In this document: piece by piece, positions 34,204-44,641 of the stretch | Layout: every line of letters starts with the position of its first letter | How positions within the stretch are numbered: position 1 is the first letter of the stretch | Assembly: GCA_020736575.1 (NCBI GenBank) | Contig: JAGPYM010000003.1 | Span: forward strand, 2,170,001-2,234,000 | Reading direction: 5' to 3' | Source: Thelonectria olida | Taxonomy: Eukaryota; Ascomycota; Sordariomycetes; Hypocreales; Nectriaceae | DNA: 64,000 nucleotides | The notes under the pieces: generated by a model | Seen by the model: the letters and a program-made list of their open reading frames with translations, nothing else | The model's database searches: none | Told to the model about the DNA's origin: nothing | Program-made: the position numbers and the translations under genes

Positions 34204-34557
34204 AGTGACCGATTCTCTTCGTCAAATGTATAGACGAATCATGGATAAAATGTCTTTTGACTTGAATCTGCGATGCGCCCCACGAACTTTTCCCAGCTCA
34301 TCCACCAAAATTTCCCAAATTCTGCCAACGCACTAGTCCGTTACCGGTCGTCAGGAACTCACCGCTTTCGGACCTTCACCAGTGGTTTTGCCGATTAATC
34401 CTCGTGAAGCTTGACATCACGCCTACCCGAATTCAAGCTCCTCGTAGCTCCCTATCTCGCTCTCCCGTCCGATTGTCCGCTTCACGTAGGCCAATTCCTC
34501 CCATCGCAGGCCGAACGAGCCATTGGAACTAACGCGCCCGCCGGCAGAACTTCCACA
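34204..34557. promoter_or_regulatory. 354 bp divergent promoter URB2 / MIC10
   Basis: This short region between two start codons must serve both genes. An AATTTCCCAAATT-like inverted stretch is near 34310. No other gene fits. Confidence 0.5.
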
Positions 34558-34895
34558 ATGGCTGAAGCCCCTGTCACACGCCCTCCCCCGAGCGCCATTT
34601 CCCGGCCCCTCAGCGAGTCCCTGCTCAACGAGAAGGTAATTGATCAATTCACGCGGGCTGCGACGTGCCGCGGGCGTAGGAAATGCTAATTGACCTGCAG
34701 TGGGATCGCTGTCTCTCCAACCTCCTCGTCAAGTCGACCCTCGGACTCGGATTCGGTGTTGTCTTCTCCGTCCTTGTGTTCAAGCGAAGAGCGTGGCCCG
34801 CGTTCGTCGGTGTCGGTTTCGGTGCCGGTCGAGCCTACGAGGAGTGCAACTTCAGCCTCAAGCAGGCTGCGCGAGACTTGAAGAAGCAGGCTTAA
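34558..34895 (+). CDS. MIC10: MICOS complex subunit Mic10 (2 exons)
   Basis: Exons 34558-34635 and 34701-34895 join in phase (GTAATT donor, CTGCAG acceptor) to 90 residues. The hydrophilic N-terminus SESLLNEKWDRCLSNLLVK leads into two short membrane helices, each with the glycine-spaced motif of Mic10: GLGFGVVFSVLVF and FVGVGFGAGRAYEEC, joined by a basic KRRAW turn. Mic10 forms a hairpin in the mitochondrial inner membrane and oligomerises through the glycine motifs to bend crista junctions. Length fits the family (about 90-100 residues). The gene starts divergently from URB2 and ends convergent with the small membrane protein. Confidence 0.96.
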
Positions 34896-35172
34896 ATTGT
34901 ACTGCACTTGGAATGAGCATGTGAATTGATGGGAGACAATCGAGGCTTTCGCTGTACCAATAACACGACATGATACGGCGAAAAGGTAGAGGGCGATACA
35001 ATGAGGCTGCGGCGTGGGCTCTCAAACGAGTCAGTGTCAGAATAGGGCGGATCTCAGATTCAATAGAGTTTTATTATGTACATCATTTCGGGGCCTGTGT
35101 CATTCTCCAAGGCATCAACCATGTCAATTCCATCGTACCGGATGCGAGCTACAACCAAGCATCGTAGTTCTA

Positions 35173-35745
35173 CTAAGCCTCCGGATGACAGCTTGTTGTG
35201 CATTTTGTATCAAGACTGAGGAGTCTGATCCGCGCTCCATGCGGCTCATCCTCTCGCCCGGTTGCCGAGACCGGGGAATTCAAGAACTCGGAGCAGGTAT
35301 CACATGAATCGGCATCAGAGCTGTGCCTCGACACAGAAAGCACTCTGTCGATGTTAAAACTGCGCAACGTATCGAGGATAGTCGATTCCTCTTGTTGTTG
35401 ACTCGTTGGCCAAGACCCCATGCCAGTCGTAAAGTTATGCGTCAGGCTGCCGAGCTCGTTCCTGATTTCGGTTGCCAGACTCTGGCTACGACGCCGAATG
35501 CTAGTAAATAATGTGTCATCGGTGTCGCGGTAAGGTACAGTTGGTCTTCGTTCGTTGGGGGCATTATATATTGCTCCCCAAGGCGTTCGTCGCTGTCCAT
35601 TGACGGTGTATCGATAGGCATCGGGGGGTCTGAGGCCGACACCAAAGAGGATCAAGATGCCCATGATGGATACAAGAAGTAGAACCCCAGCTGCAATAAG
35701 GACTATTTCTAATCTGATCGCATCGATGGATCGGTAGTCGGTCAT
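35173..35745 (-). CDS. single-pass membrane protein of unknown function, 190 aa
   Basis: One continuous frame. The ATG at 35745 (MTDYRSIDAIRLE) is the first true ATG; the frame upstream starts only with TTG. Residues about 9-35 form one strong hydrophobic helix (IVLIAAGVLLLVSIMGILILFGVGL), short enough after the start to serve as a signal anchor. The remaining 155 residues are hydrophilic with Arg/Ser/Thr-rich stretches, a TPWGAIYNAPNERRP segment and a Cys pair in DSCDTC. I do not recognise a family. A membrane-anchored protein with a disordered tail is the safest reading. Confidence 0.6.
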   Translation of the reverse strand: MTDYRSIDAIRLEIVLIAAGVLLLVSIMGILILFGVGLRPPDAYRYTVNGQRRTPWGAIYNAPNERRPTVPYRDTDDTLFTSIRRRSQSLATEIRNELGSLTHNFTTGMGSWPTSQQQEESTILDTLRSFNIDRVLSVSRHSSDADSCDTCSEFLNSPVSATGREDEPHGARIRLLSLDTKCTTSCHPEA

Positions 35746-36923
35746 GGTGTCTTTAGATGGGTACTTCAAAGTAATCGAGGGGAGCTGGCAAGGGTCCCGT
35801 TTCCCGGGCCAGTAGCGAGCTGACTCTGCAAGAGTCGACTATGTAGGTAGAGGTGTATTCGTAGGTCGAATTAGGTTCGAGATTGTTCACGGCGTCAAGT
35901 GGTACGTGAAGGTATCCCCGCAGGTGTTGGAGTGACCAGAAAGGGTGGTTCTGTGTCCGCGAGGAGAAGCGAGCGTCAGGATGTTAAATTCATATCCAGG
36001 GATCAAAGGGAGCAATTTTATGATAAACATAGAGAATTGAAGCTGTGCTGATCTTCCATCTAGGTGTGTTGGCTGCGTGATTGGCATTGCGGGTTGCTAA
36101 TTAATGGTGGTCTCTACGGAAGGCGTAAACGGTAGTGGAAGATGCCTCAGACACCAAGCTCCGGCAAGGAAACCTACCGTTACTGCCTCATTTCAAGTTC
36201 CTAAATGATTCCGCCCAAGCTTGGTCGATCGCCGGCTAAAGTCTCATTCTTGTCGATCGGGCAGTTCAGAGAATCAGTGCTTGCCTGCAATTGATCAGAC
36301 TTTAGGCATCGAACCAATGTGTTTCGCACCATTCCTCCTTCAACCAGAAAGACGGTCAAGAACGTGGAATGAGGGGAAAGAGAAAAGAGAAAACAACGAA
36401 ACTCCAACCTAATTCTCTCTACCGTGGGTCAAGTGCAATATCACACAGAACCCCGTGTAAGCCCTGATCCCCCCTCTTTCTCCCGGAATGGTGACTCTAT
36501 CCAGAAAGACTCACTCTTCGTGCTTCCTATGATACTAAAGTCCTACCTCCGACCCGTGTATTACCCAATCCGCGGTTCCAGTTGCATTTCTCATGCAAAA
36601 CAACAAACGATAACTCCACTCTTTCGACGGTAGCAACACTCTAGACATAGGTAAGGTAGTGTGAGAAACGGCCGTTTTTTGTTGGTTTATCTAGCTACTG
36701 AAGAGAAAGACAATTGAAAGACAATACAATACAATCTACCGTTGAACAATTCAGCCCCTCCGCTCTATCATTGATCCTCAGATCATCCTCTAAGAGCAGA
36801 CCGAAACATTCCCCCTTTATTATCCATCTTTGCCTCACTCCTCTCCTCCCTTCTACCTACCCCGCCTCTGTACTTATCCCGATGCCGGGGCGGCTTACTG
36901 GTCCCAAAGGTGAAAGCAAGTAT
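35746..36923. other. intergenic region
   Basis: About 1.2 kb of moderately AT-rich DNA with the promoter of the 190-residue protein on its left. No gene, tRNA or clear repeat is seen. Confidence 0.5.
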
Positions 36924-37177
36924 TTACTTTCCAAAGGCTAGCAGCCATGTCAGTAACGCTCCAATCGGGGAGAGACTCACGCCTGTAGCGATACATGCCA
37001 CTGCTGTCATGGAAAGCTACACAGCATCGCGTGCGTCCATCTTTGGTCTTTGATGACATTTCGCGCGAGAGAAAGTGAAGAGGAGGGCTTACTGGGATCT
37101 ATAGGTTGACCGACAACGACTCCGGAGTTGCCTGGGTCGCTAGGGGTAGCGGAGGGCTTCTGTGACGAGGAAGGCAT
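36924..37177 (-). CDS. possible 54-residue single-pass membrane protein (2 exons)
   Basis: Too small to be obvious as one frame. Exon 37177-37093 starts with ATG and encodes a Ser/Pro/Gly-rich segment ending GVVVGQPIDP. A GTAAGC...GACAG intron of 89 nt follows. Exon 37003-36924 then gives TVACIATGVSLSPIGALLTWLLAFGK and a stop, a hydrophobic C-terminal helix in the same phase. An alternative second intron (GTGAGT ... ACTGAC branch ... CTAG, 43 nt) within exon 2 would replace the end of that helix with a hydrophilic tail. Both readings are splice-consistent, so the gene is plausible but its end is not settled. A tail-anchored small protein is the simplest interpretation. No family is recognised. 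Confidence 0.38.
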
Positions 37178-39719
37178 CGTGTTGTGGGCTGAAGTCGTCT
37201 TAAGATTGTGAATGGGCTTGATATGGCAATAAAGCTTTGGAAGGGATGTGCAAATAGCTTGGTGAGCGTTCCTTGCGGATTGGGCTCAACGGAATGTGCA
37301 ATGAAGTGAAGTTGATGTTGTGGATGAGTCCGGAGTCAATTCATCTCGAGGGAGCGCCCTAGCCTTTATACACAAGAGCCTTTCACCAAAAGGAACAGTC
37401 ATCAGTGAGCCAAGCTCGAGCATGTAGGACACAAGAAGGCATCGCAGCATTGTACGGCTCCCACTGTAGAATCACATCACCGCCAAACATCAGATCAGTT
37501 CCTACCTCTCACGGCGTCACAAACATGCCGCCCCCTCACCAAGACATCCCGACCCGTTGTTGCAGAGTGGTCCTATGGAAGATGTCATCGTCAGCTCAGT
37601 GAGCTTCTAGGGGCATCAGTTCGACTGCAGGACCCTGTCTCCTTCTAAAGTGAGCCCAACGACAGCGAATTGGGTCAACTGGATGGAACGGGCAGTCCCG
37701 CAGACAGAAAGAGGAAATACTCGTCGTCATTGTGAAAGGTGTGTGCAAATGCGACCCGTATGGGGGCGTTCGCGAACAAGGACGCACTTTTAGAGGGCGG
37801 AAAGCATCATGGGTAGCATCTTGTGTCTCTTCAACTCCATCGTCGTTGGCCATGATGGGTTGAGGCTGAGTTTCAAGTTTGACAGCTTGGATTACAAAAG
37901 AGCCGAGGCAACAGAGACATATGGTCCATATCTTGCAAAGGCGCCGAGACCATCCGAATAGTGTCCGTCTTGATGGCTTCAAATCGAGGAGAAACCATTC
38001 ACTCACGCTCGCAGACAGAGAAGCCGTCCAGCTGGCCAAGGTTTCCGTGTTGTGCCAATATTGAATCGTCTGCGTGCCTATCCATGACACAGCATCCGGT
38101 GCCTGATTCTCGGGTCAAGCCAACAGCGAGAGGAGGCCCTCGAACAAAGCATAATCAGAGTTGGTCCACCTTGCCAAGCAGGAGCTCCCTCGGCAGGGCA
38201 CCCGAAGGGCTGCGGCGTCATGCAAACACAGTCGCACAGGAGGGGTAACGGGATTGCACACGAGCGGCATCGAATAATGTGCTCCAGAGGAGCTCGCTCA
38301 AGCCGGACTCAACCAGGGGCGCGACATATTTTCGGGGCTACACAACAACTGTTGTGACGACGCCTCCAATTACCAGTTGCCGATAGCGCGCATTGTATTT
38401 GTACCATTACAATCAAGTCCTACTATTGTTGCGAAGTCGTATGATGATGATCAATTGATGATGCTTCATGTGGGAAACCCAACGCCGCTCAACGAGGCCG
38501 GGAGCTGTCTCGCTGCATATAAGACGATGTAACACGTCTTGGAAGGGAAATCCGTCTCTCTAGCACTCAATATGACCGACAACGAGTTGAAGAATCGCAA
38601 TCGGTTGATTTAATGGTGCGTAAATGAATATGTGTAAGGAGGAAAAAGAAGAGCTAGAGCAATTCACGTCCCACCCAAAAGCTGTATGAGTTTTCGTGTC
38701 ACGTGCACATGCCTCCAACCTCCCTGTCAGCGGGTCCAGTCACTAAGGTAGTGCGCCCTTTAAATTTTCATTTTCCGACACGGCTTCATCTTCTTCCTCT
38801 CTCATCCTCAACGACAACAATGATGGCAACAGCCGCAGCAGCGAACGTCGAGGCCTCCCCGTGTTCGTCCTCCGCTTCAGCCACTCCTCTGTGAGCCAGC
38901 CGGCGAGCAAACAATCCTCGCTCCGCCTTTCAATGCGCCACTAGCAACATGGCATCAAGGCATCGCCGAAGAGGCAGCAACCGTGTTCCGCTCGTGGTTC
39001 GCCTACTTGCAAACTGAGACTCGAGTCGGATGTGGCTATTCTCGGCTTGTCGTCAAAACGTCATGTCGTGAAGCACAAGACAAGCAACTGTCATGTTGTT
39101 CTGTTCCCGCAGTACCAGGATCCTCGCCACAGTCCAGGCCAAGGCTTGACTCTTCGTTTGTTTTTGCTACTCCCACATGCTTTCTGCACACTCTTTCTCC
39201 ATTTTACCCTGCTCCTGATACAAGTGTTCCCGTCCGTCAGACAAGGGAGGCTGGTAAAGGAGGGAGACACACAAATCAAAGTCCGCTCTGGCGGCACCCA
39301 CGATATGCCTACACCTCGCGTCTTCAATGCGCAAGCGTGTCAACTTCATTTTATCGTTCGAGTGGGAGAAAAATCCAGAGGTCTAGACAACCAGCTCGCT
39401 CCACCCTGTTTTCATAGGAAATATGTGACAACAGGACTAAAATCGGGCAAACATAACATGCACAAGTGTCCGTTTTCGTTATTGAATTTTTTCTGTGCCA
39501 TACTTCGTAGGCCAAGGACAAGCATTGTATCTTCCAGAACCTAATAGTCGCCCAATTCTCCGTTCGTAACCTCGTCATATTGACTTAACTCTTGGATGTG
39601 TACAAGGGTATCCGTATTCGCCGTGACCCGAAACTTGCATTACCATAACACCGTTGCAAAACCGTTGCCTCGTTTATCCAATCCTGGAGCTGACAGATTC
39701 AAATGGCATTCTCTCCCCT
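37178..39719. other. 2.5 kb gene-poor region
   Basis: A TATA-like GTATAAAGG (minus strand, near 37370) could serve the small gene at 37177. Overlapping frames of 140-170 codons occur at 37596-38090 (-) and 38983-39544 (+) in more than one phase, without domains or splice support. I regard them as chance or as non-coding transcript sequence. The right end is the 3' region of the Zn2Cys6 gene. Confidence 0.45.
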
Positions 39720-42088
39720 TCACGCAGAATCCCCCCAAATGACCTTGTCGTCTGTAAAGGACATTAGGAACCTCGCCACGAGGCGACCGGTGTAGTACAG
39801 CTGTGGATCTCGTGGATATGAGTGCTTTTCGTGCTCGGTTTGGGGGAGAGGATCCCAGCATGTGTAGGTGATGTCTTGCCCTGAAGGTGATGGCGAACTG
39901 TCAGCATTTCTCTTCTTCCCTTGTCCCCGGTGTAACGAGTGTACTTACAAAGTTCTCCGTAAAAGAATTCTTTCAACTCTCGGACCAAGTTTATCGCCGG
40001 CTGATCCAGCTCGCCTTGTTCCATGAAACTATCATCGAACAGGGGGTTGAAGCTCTTGGCATTGGCTTCCTTGGTGTGTGTCTGGTAGACCTGGTGGAAC
40101 TGATACGCAAACTGCTTGAACGGCATATTCTCTACCTCCTTGCATGTGTTGAGTGCAACGCTTCTCTCGTAATCGGGGCGAGACCCGTTTCTCATACCAA
40201 TTTCGTTCTGTGAGACCACGAAAACGTCGGCGGCTGTCTCAATGGCTTCCATGAAGAGGCAGAGGACAAGGAAAGCGGCCAGGCAGGGTGCCCATTCCCG
40301 TCGAGACTTGGGCTTCAGGGACTTGGAGAAGAGTTCAAAGAGCTGCTGCGTTTCCCGCATCATCATCTCGTCAATGATGGACTTGATTTGCCGAGCCAGG
40401 AGTCGGGGGGTGAACGCAACGTTGTTGATTGGCATCATGCCAGTGGCTTGGAGAGAATCCAAGCACTCTACAGTGAGGCAGAGGTGGCGCGTCATGATGT
40501 AGTGCATGCAATAGATGGAGAGCGCCCGTTTAACCATCGGCGATTCAGACTCTTCGGCGTAGCGCTTAACAATCCGAAGAATCCTCGTCGGTATCGTGGT
40601 GTGTCTGAAGGAATCGGTGACCTGTTCCGGGAAGGCAGGCTCGGCAACTACTTCTTGGATGTACTTCTTGGTACGCTTCTTAAGCATATCTCTCTCAAAA
40701 GGGTCCTTGAATTCGAGGCCAATGGCTGCAGATCGGTTGGACTGAAGATCCATGCGGTTCATGCCAGTTTTCAGGTGCCAGTGCTGCACGACGTCACCGC
40801 CGTTGGGGGTGAAGAACTTGGCCTTGACAGCAAGCACTGTCGAAAAAAGAGGACCCGAGAACAGTTCTACAGAGCAGGTCTGCTCAACGCCATCAACCGT
40901 GAAGCCTTTAATATTTTCCGTGATGAACTTAGTCATCTCCTCCTTACGGAAGTGACCACGGATAAAATCGGGGAACAGAATCGGGATGAAGTCGGCGAAC
41001 TGCCAGCAGACGACTTGCGGGACTTGGATCATCAGCTTCTTGCAGCTCTTGCAAGGTCGCTCCTTGTCACACTTGACCTTTCGGCTGTGGCAGCAAAAGC
41101 AAGCACCGAGTCGACGGACCTGAAGCGCACTCTCCTTGGTGGAGTTGGCAAGGGGACCCTTTCGTCCTCGCTGGCTAGTCCGCATCGCCTCGAAGCACTC
41201 AAAGGGGTTGGGTCGACCAGCATGAGCTGAGATGGATGTGGGTGTGACAATGACGAACTTGCCCGCCTGGTCCGCCTTCTTCTTCTCTACCTTGCCAGTC
41301 TTGACCTTGCGAATCTGGGCGGGGGGCGAACGGCTCCCACCAGGGCTGGCTCTAGAACTGGGGGATGAGGCAACCTGAGAGTTCATACTTTTCGGCGATG
41401 AGCCACTGAAATCATCCATGACGAACATGCTTGTCTCGGTCCCTCGAGGGTTGGCAGGGTTCCATGGCGGAACATTGGCGTCGGCCTGGAAGGGCTGAGG
41501 GATGTTGAGATCGACTTGAGGAAACTGGGCCTGTCCCTCTGCAGTTGCCGGAAACAGGTCAGTCTGAAACGTAGCCATGAACGGTGACAATTCTGCTTCG
41601 TGGTCAGCAAGATTTGACAAACCGCACTCCGTCGTTTGCGCCACGGACATACCTGCAGCATTCAGCTCCTGGGTGGTGAACTGGGTCGAGTCTTGCTGTT
41701 GGAAGAGGTACTGCTGGGGAGTCATGCCGAAACCTCCATCCGCGGTCGAAGGGTCCGATATCGTACTGAAGGCGTTTATGGTACCTTGATCCGCCAACAT
41801 GGAAAATGAGGATGGGTTGGGGAAGAAGGCAGACTGGTCCATTTCGCCCAGGAGCAGGGGCGAGGCGGATGGGACCGAGGGTGACGGGGTGTTTCCAGTG
41901 ACATGTCCGATGACAGCGAAGCTATTCAAACTTCCACTGGCAGGGTCAGAGAAGAATCCGATAGAGGATGGGGTGGAACCGGCGCCGTAGTCGATATACT
42001 GCCAGGACTCGTCGGTTTCGGCGGCGGAATCGATGTCATGATGGGGAGACGACCCATTCGGGGACGGTCGTGAGCTGACGGATGCCAT
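39720..42088 (-). CDS. Zn(II)2Cys6 transcription factor, 766 aa (2 exons)
   Basis: Exons 42088-39949 and 39880-39720 join in phase (GTAAGT...CTTCAG, 68 nt); the second exon gives the end WQDITYTCWDPLPQ ... RLVARFLMSF. The first 270 residues are low-complexity Ser/Pro/Gln/Asn, a likely activation region, followed by a basic KVKTGKVEKKKADQ patch. The zinc cluster is in the middle rather than at the N-terminus: C-x2-C-x6-C-x5-C-x2-C-x11-C, with basic CHSRKVKCDK typical of DNA-binding clusters. The last spacing (11) is longer than the usual 6-8, so either the sixth ligand is this distant Cys or the cluster is modified. A 400-residue helical domain follows. Target genes cannot be told from sequence. 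A 280-codon frame on the other strand is a shadow. Confidence 0.85.
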
Positions 42089-43280
42089 TCCAGATTATAT
42101 TTGCTGGTATACGAGGGTGTTATATTGGTTTGAATAGGTAGCCAAGGAACCGATTAGAAGGGCTCGAGATGAACGAAATGGTCCAATGTTAATTGGTAGA
42201 CAGATGTTGCCGAGATGGACAAAGTACAGATCAAGGGCGAGTATGAACAAGGTATCGCAATGAAATGTTTCGATTCGAATGTACTACCCGTTGACGGTGA
42301 AGGTCATGCGATCAACTTCCGTAGGCGGTCACTCGCAGGAGGCAGATGGAGTTGTCGCTATCGCTATGGTCGCAGTCGCAGTTGCGACTTATTTGGTAGT
42401 GGCGATGACCGAAATGGCAGTTGGACAAAGTCGTCGCAGTAATTCACCCGCTCGTCGTCAGCAAACCAGGCTCACGCAGCGAGTAATCCAGGGCAGGCAA
42501 AGGAAGAGGGAGAGAATCAGCGGATCACGGCTCCTGGGGAAATGCCCTGGTTTTTTAAGAGAGCGAAAGAAGACAAAACTCATCAGGAATCTCTCTCGGT
42601 CGACCTTCTCGGGGTCGTCGTGGGGCTCAATGCTCGCCATCAACGTCTGTAAAGTATCGCGCTAAACCCAATCGGCCGACCGACTGGGCGTCGCCAGCTC
42701 GAAGGGCATGCATGGCACTGGGTGGCCTCGTTCTTTCCCTCCCGTCTGTTCACCCCCCTGACCAATCATTCTTGCACATGTGCTCGGGCTGTTTGAAAAC
42801 TTCCCCACGTCTCTTTGGAGTCCATCATCCTACATCACTCCTTAACAAACTGGCCGACTGGCTCATTGTGCCTCTCACCGAGCGCCCGGGACGCTGTGCC
42901 ACACCACTCATTACTTGCATTATCGACGGCCGAACCGTGACTGGCAGCTCATCTAGCATGCCTTAGGTTTCTATGCAGAGCATGATCAAGATTGCCATGG
43001 ATGGCCTCAAAATCATCTCGTGACGCGTCGATGAGGTCCAATCCATTGTGGTACAGGCATTAATACATACTGGTGTCGCACAATAATCAGCACGAGGTCT
43101 TTGGACAATGATCGGATTGAAACTGGCATCATCTTGACAGACAGCCTGAGCATTTGCTTCGAATCTAAATTGGCTACCCTGAAGAACTCTGAGCGAAGCA
43201 AGCCATGCTGACACGAATTGGGCAGGTGTGAGCGACAGCAGAGCCGAATAGCTGGAAATTGGAGGCTCGTGTGCCAGATC
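42089..43280. other. promoter of the Zn2Cys6 gene and spacer to the tRNA
   Basis: About 1.2 kb. Between 42350 and 42440 the sequence has short GTCGCAGT/TTGCGAC repeats forming small inverted elements. No protein gene is supported. Confidence 0.45.
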
Positions 43281-43376
43281 GGTCCTGTGGTCTAACGGTC
43301 ATGACTGCGGATTTTGAAGGGCCCTTGAGGAGTCCAGAGTATTCCGCCAGCGGGGGTTCGACTCCCCCCAGGACCT
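43281..43376 (+). tRNA. tRNA-Gln (anticodon UUG) with 24-nt intron
   Basis: The acceptor stem GGTCCTG pairs perfectly with CAGGACC; the D-arm region (TGGTCTAACGGTCATGAC) matches an A box. The anticodon stem is GCGGA/TCCGC around loop TTTTGA-T with anticodon TTG at 43314-43316. A 24-base intron (43318-43341) follows the purine after the anticodon, the canonical place for eukaryotic tRNA introns. The variable loop is CAGC and the T arm GGGGG-TTCGACT-CCCCC carries the B box. The discriminator is T at 43376, and the CCA is not encoded. The gene should be transcribed by RNA polymerase III; a T6 run follows 21 bases later. Confidence 0.95.
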
Positions 43377-43397
43377 TCCCAACGCTCTTCGCTGTTG

Positions 43398-43403
43398 TTT
43401 TTT
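43398..43403 (+). terminator. RNA polymerase III T-run terminator of tRNA-Gln
   Basis: Six T residues on the coding strand, 22 bases after the mature tRNA end, are the first run of four or more T downstream and fit a Pol III stop. Confidence 0.75.
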
Positions 43404-44641
43404 GGTGTTTGCATGATGTGCAATTCCTTTTTTTCTCTCTCCCTTTTTCACGGTTATGAGCGTCGAGATACGACGCTTGAACGTTCGTTGGTGGATGGGA
43501 GCGATGTTGAAGTTGATATCGCAGATCTTAGTGGGATGTCTATTGGCTTGGGTAATGTGGGGCGCGGTACGTCAATCGCTTGACCACTGCGAAGGTCGAC
43601 AACAGGAGGAGCAAAACACGCAGGTACAAACCACTAAATTCTTCAATTTTAAGGCTTTTTTTCACCAATTTAAGAATAAACTAACAATACAAGAGCTACA
43701 ACAGCTAGGGCTTAGGCTAGCAAGGGGTCAGATGGTTAGGAGTTAGAGTTAGAGATAGGAGTTAGGGATAAGGGTACAGTTGGGTATGGAACATAGACTG
43801 GTGAGTGTCAGTCGTGGGTTGTACGTGCGCGTTTGGGCATTCCTGCAAGAGAGTCATGTTTTGCCAGTCACTGGATTGCTCGGAGTCGGAATCAATAAGA
43901 GCAAAATGCGCGCTGATCCGGCGTCTGGTTCATTGCCTCATATCCAATCTTGTCTAAAACAACTGTCTCGATCGCTTCATCACGTACAGGTAATCATACA
44001 CCAGTCGCGAGTGCAATTCATTCGTCACCAGATTCCTTCCCATCCATTCGTCCAATGCCCAACACCCCCATCCTCATCAATTCCATCCCAACGCCACCGA
44101 CGGGTCCACGACAGTCAACATGCTGTGCACCCTTTCCAACAGACACCCAAAAGCCATTCCATAACTGGCCAGGGCAGAATTTTCTCTCCTTCTCTCTCGA
44201 AGAACTGTCAGAGGTCGATAATAGCAAAAGCAAAATCAAAAGCCCAAAAGTCAGGGCTCACGACAAAGCAGCTTCGCTTAAAAAGCAAAACTAAAGCACA
44301 GAATAAAAAAGCACTAAAACAGCAAAAGAAACAAACTCCTGACACGCTCTAAACGATGACCCTCCCTCCCCAATGAAGGGGTCTGTGTTTCTTGGTCATG
44401 AGCCATTGCTCAGCATGCGTGCCAAACCGCTTCATAACAACAAAACATTATCATTTCGCAATCCAACGTCGTGAAGGCGACAGGCAATGAATGAGCCTGA
44501 GCTTCAGTCCGATCCCTGTTTCTGCTCGGGGCCGTGGTCGAGTTGACTGGTCTCATTCCTGTTACCAGGATGTGTAATATAAACGTGATCATCGTCGAGC
44601 CATCGTGGCCGACTTAGTGGTGAAAAGACTGACTAATCTTT
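43404..44641. other. intergenic region downstream of the tRNA
   Basis: From about 43610 to 43790 the DNA becomes AT-rich and purine-repetitive, unlike its surroundings, and includes the degenerate TTAGRG stretch listed separately. It may be a mutated mobile-element remnant, but no terminal repeats or coding domain are visible. The rest is spacer and the 3' region of the gene at 44642. Confidence 0.45.
43734..43776 (+). repeat. degenerate TTAGAG/TTAGGG-like simple repeat
   Basis: About seven imperfect GTTAGG/GTTAGAG/ATAGG units occur head to tail. They resemble the fungal telomere unit TTAGGG but never form two perfect units in a row. Confidence 0.6.

Noticed and set aside
37596..38090. 164-codon minus-strand frame
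   Set aside because: No recognisable domain, no promoter or splice support, rare-codon rich.
38983..39544. Two overlapping + strand frames of 144 and 170 codons
   Set aside because: They compete for the same DNA in different phases and neither shows a domain, signal peptide or intron signals.
40388..41230. 280-codon open frame on the + strand
   Set aside because: Antisense to the Zn2Cys6 gene, including its zinc cluster; composition follows the complement of that protein.
43456..43746. 96-codon frame after the tRNA, considered as a transposon protein piece
   Set aside because: No reverse transcriptase, integrase or transposase motif, and no terminal repeats.
43734..43776. True telomere or chromosome end
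   Set aside because: Repeats are degenerate and flanked on both sides by ordinary genes.
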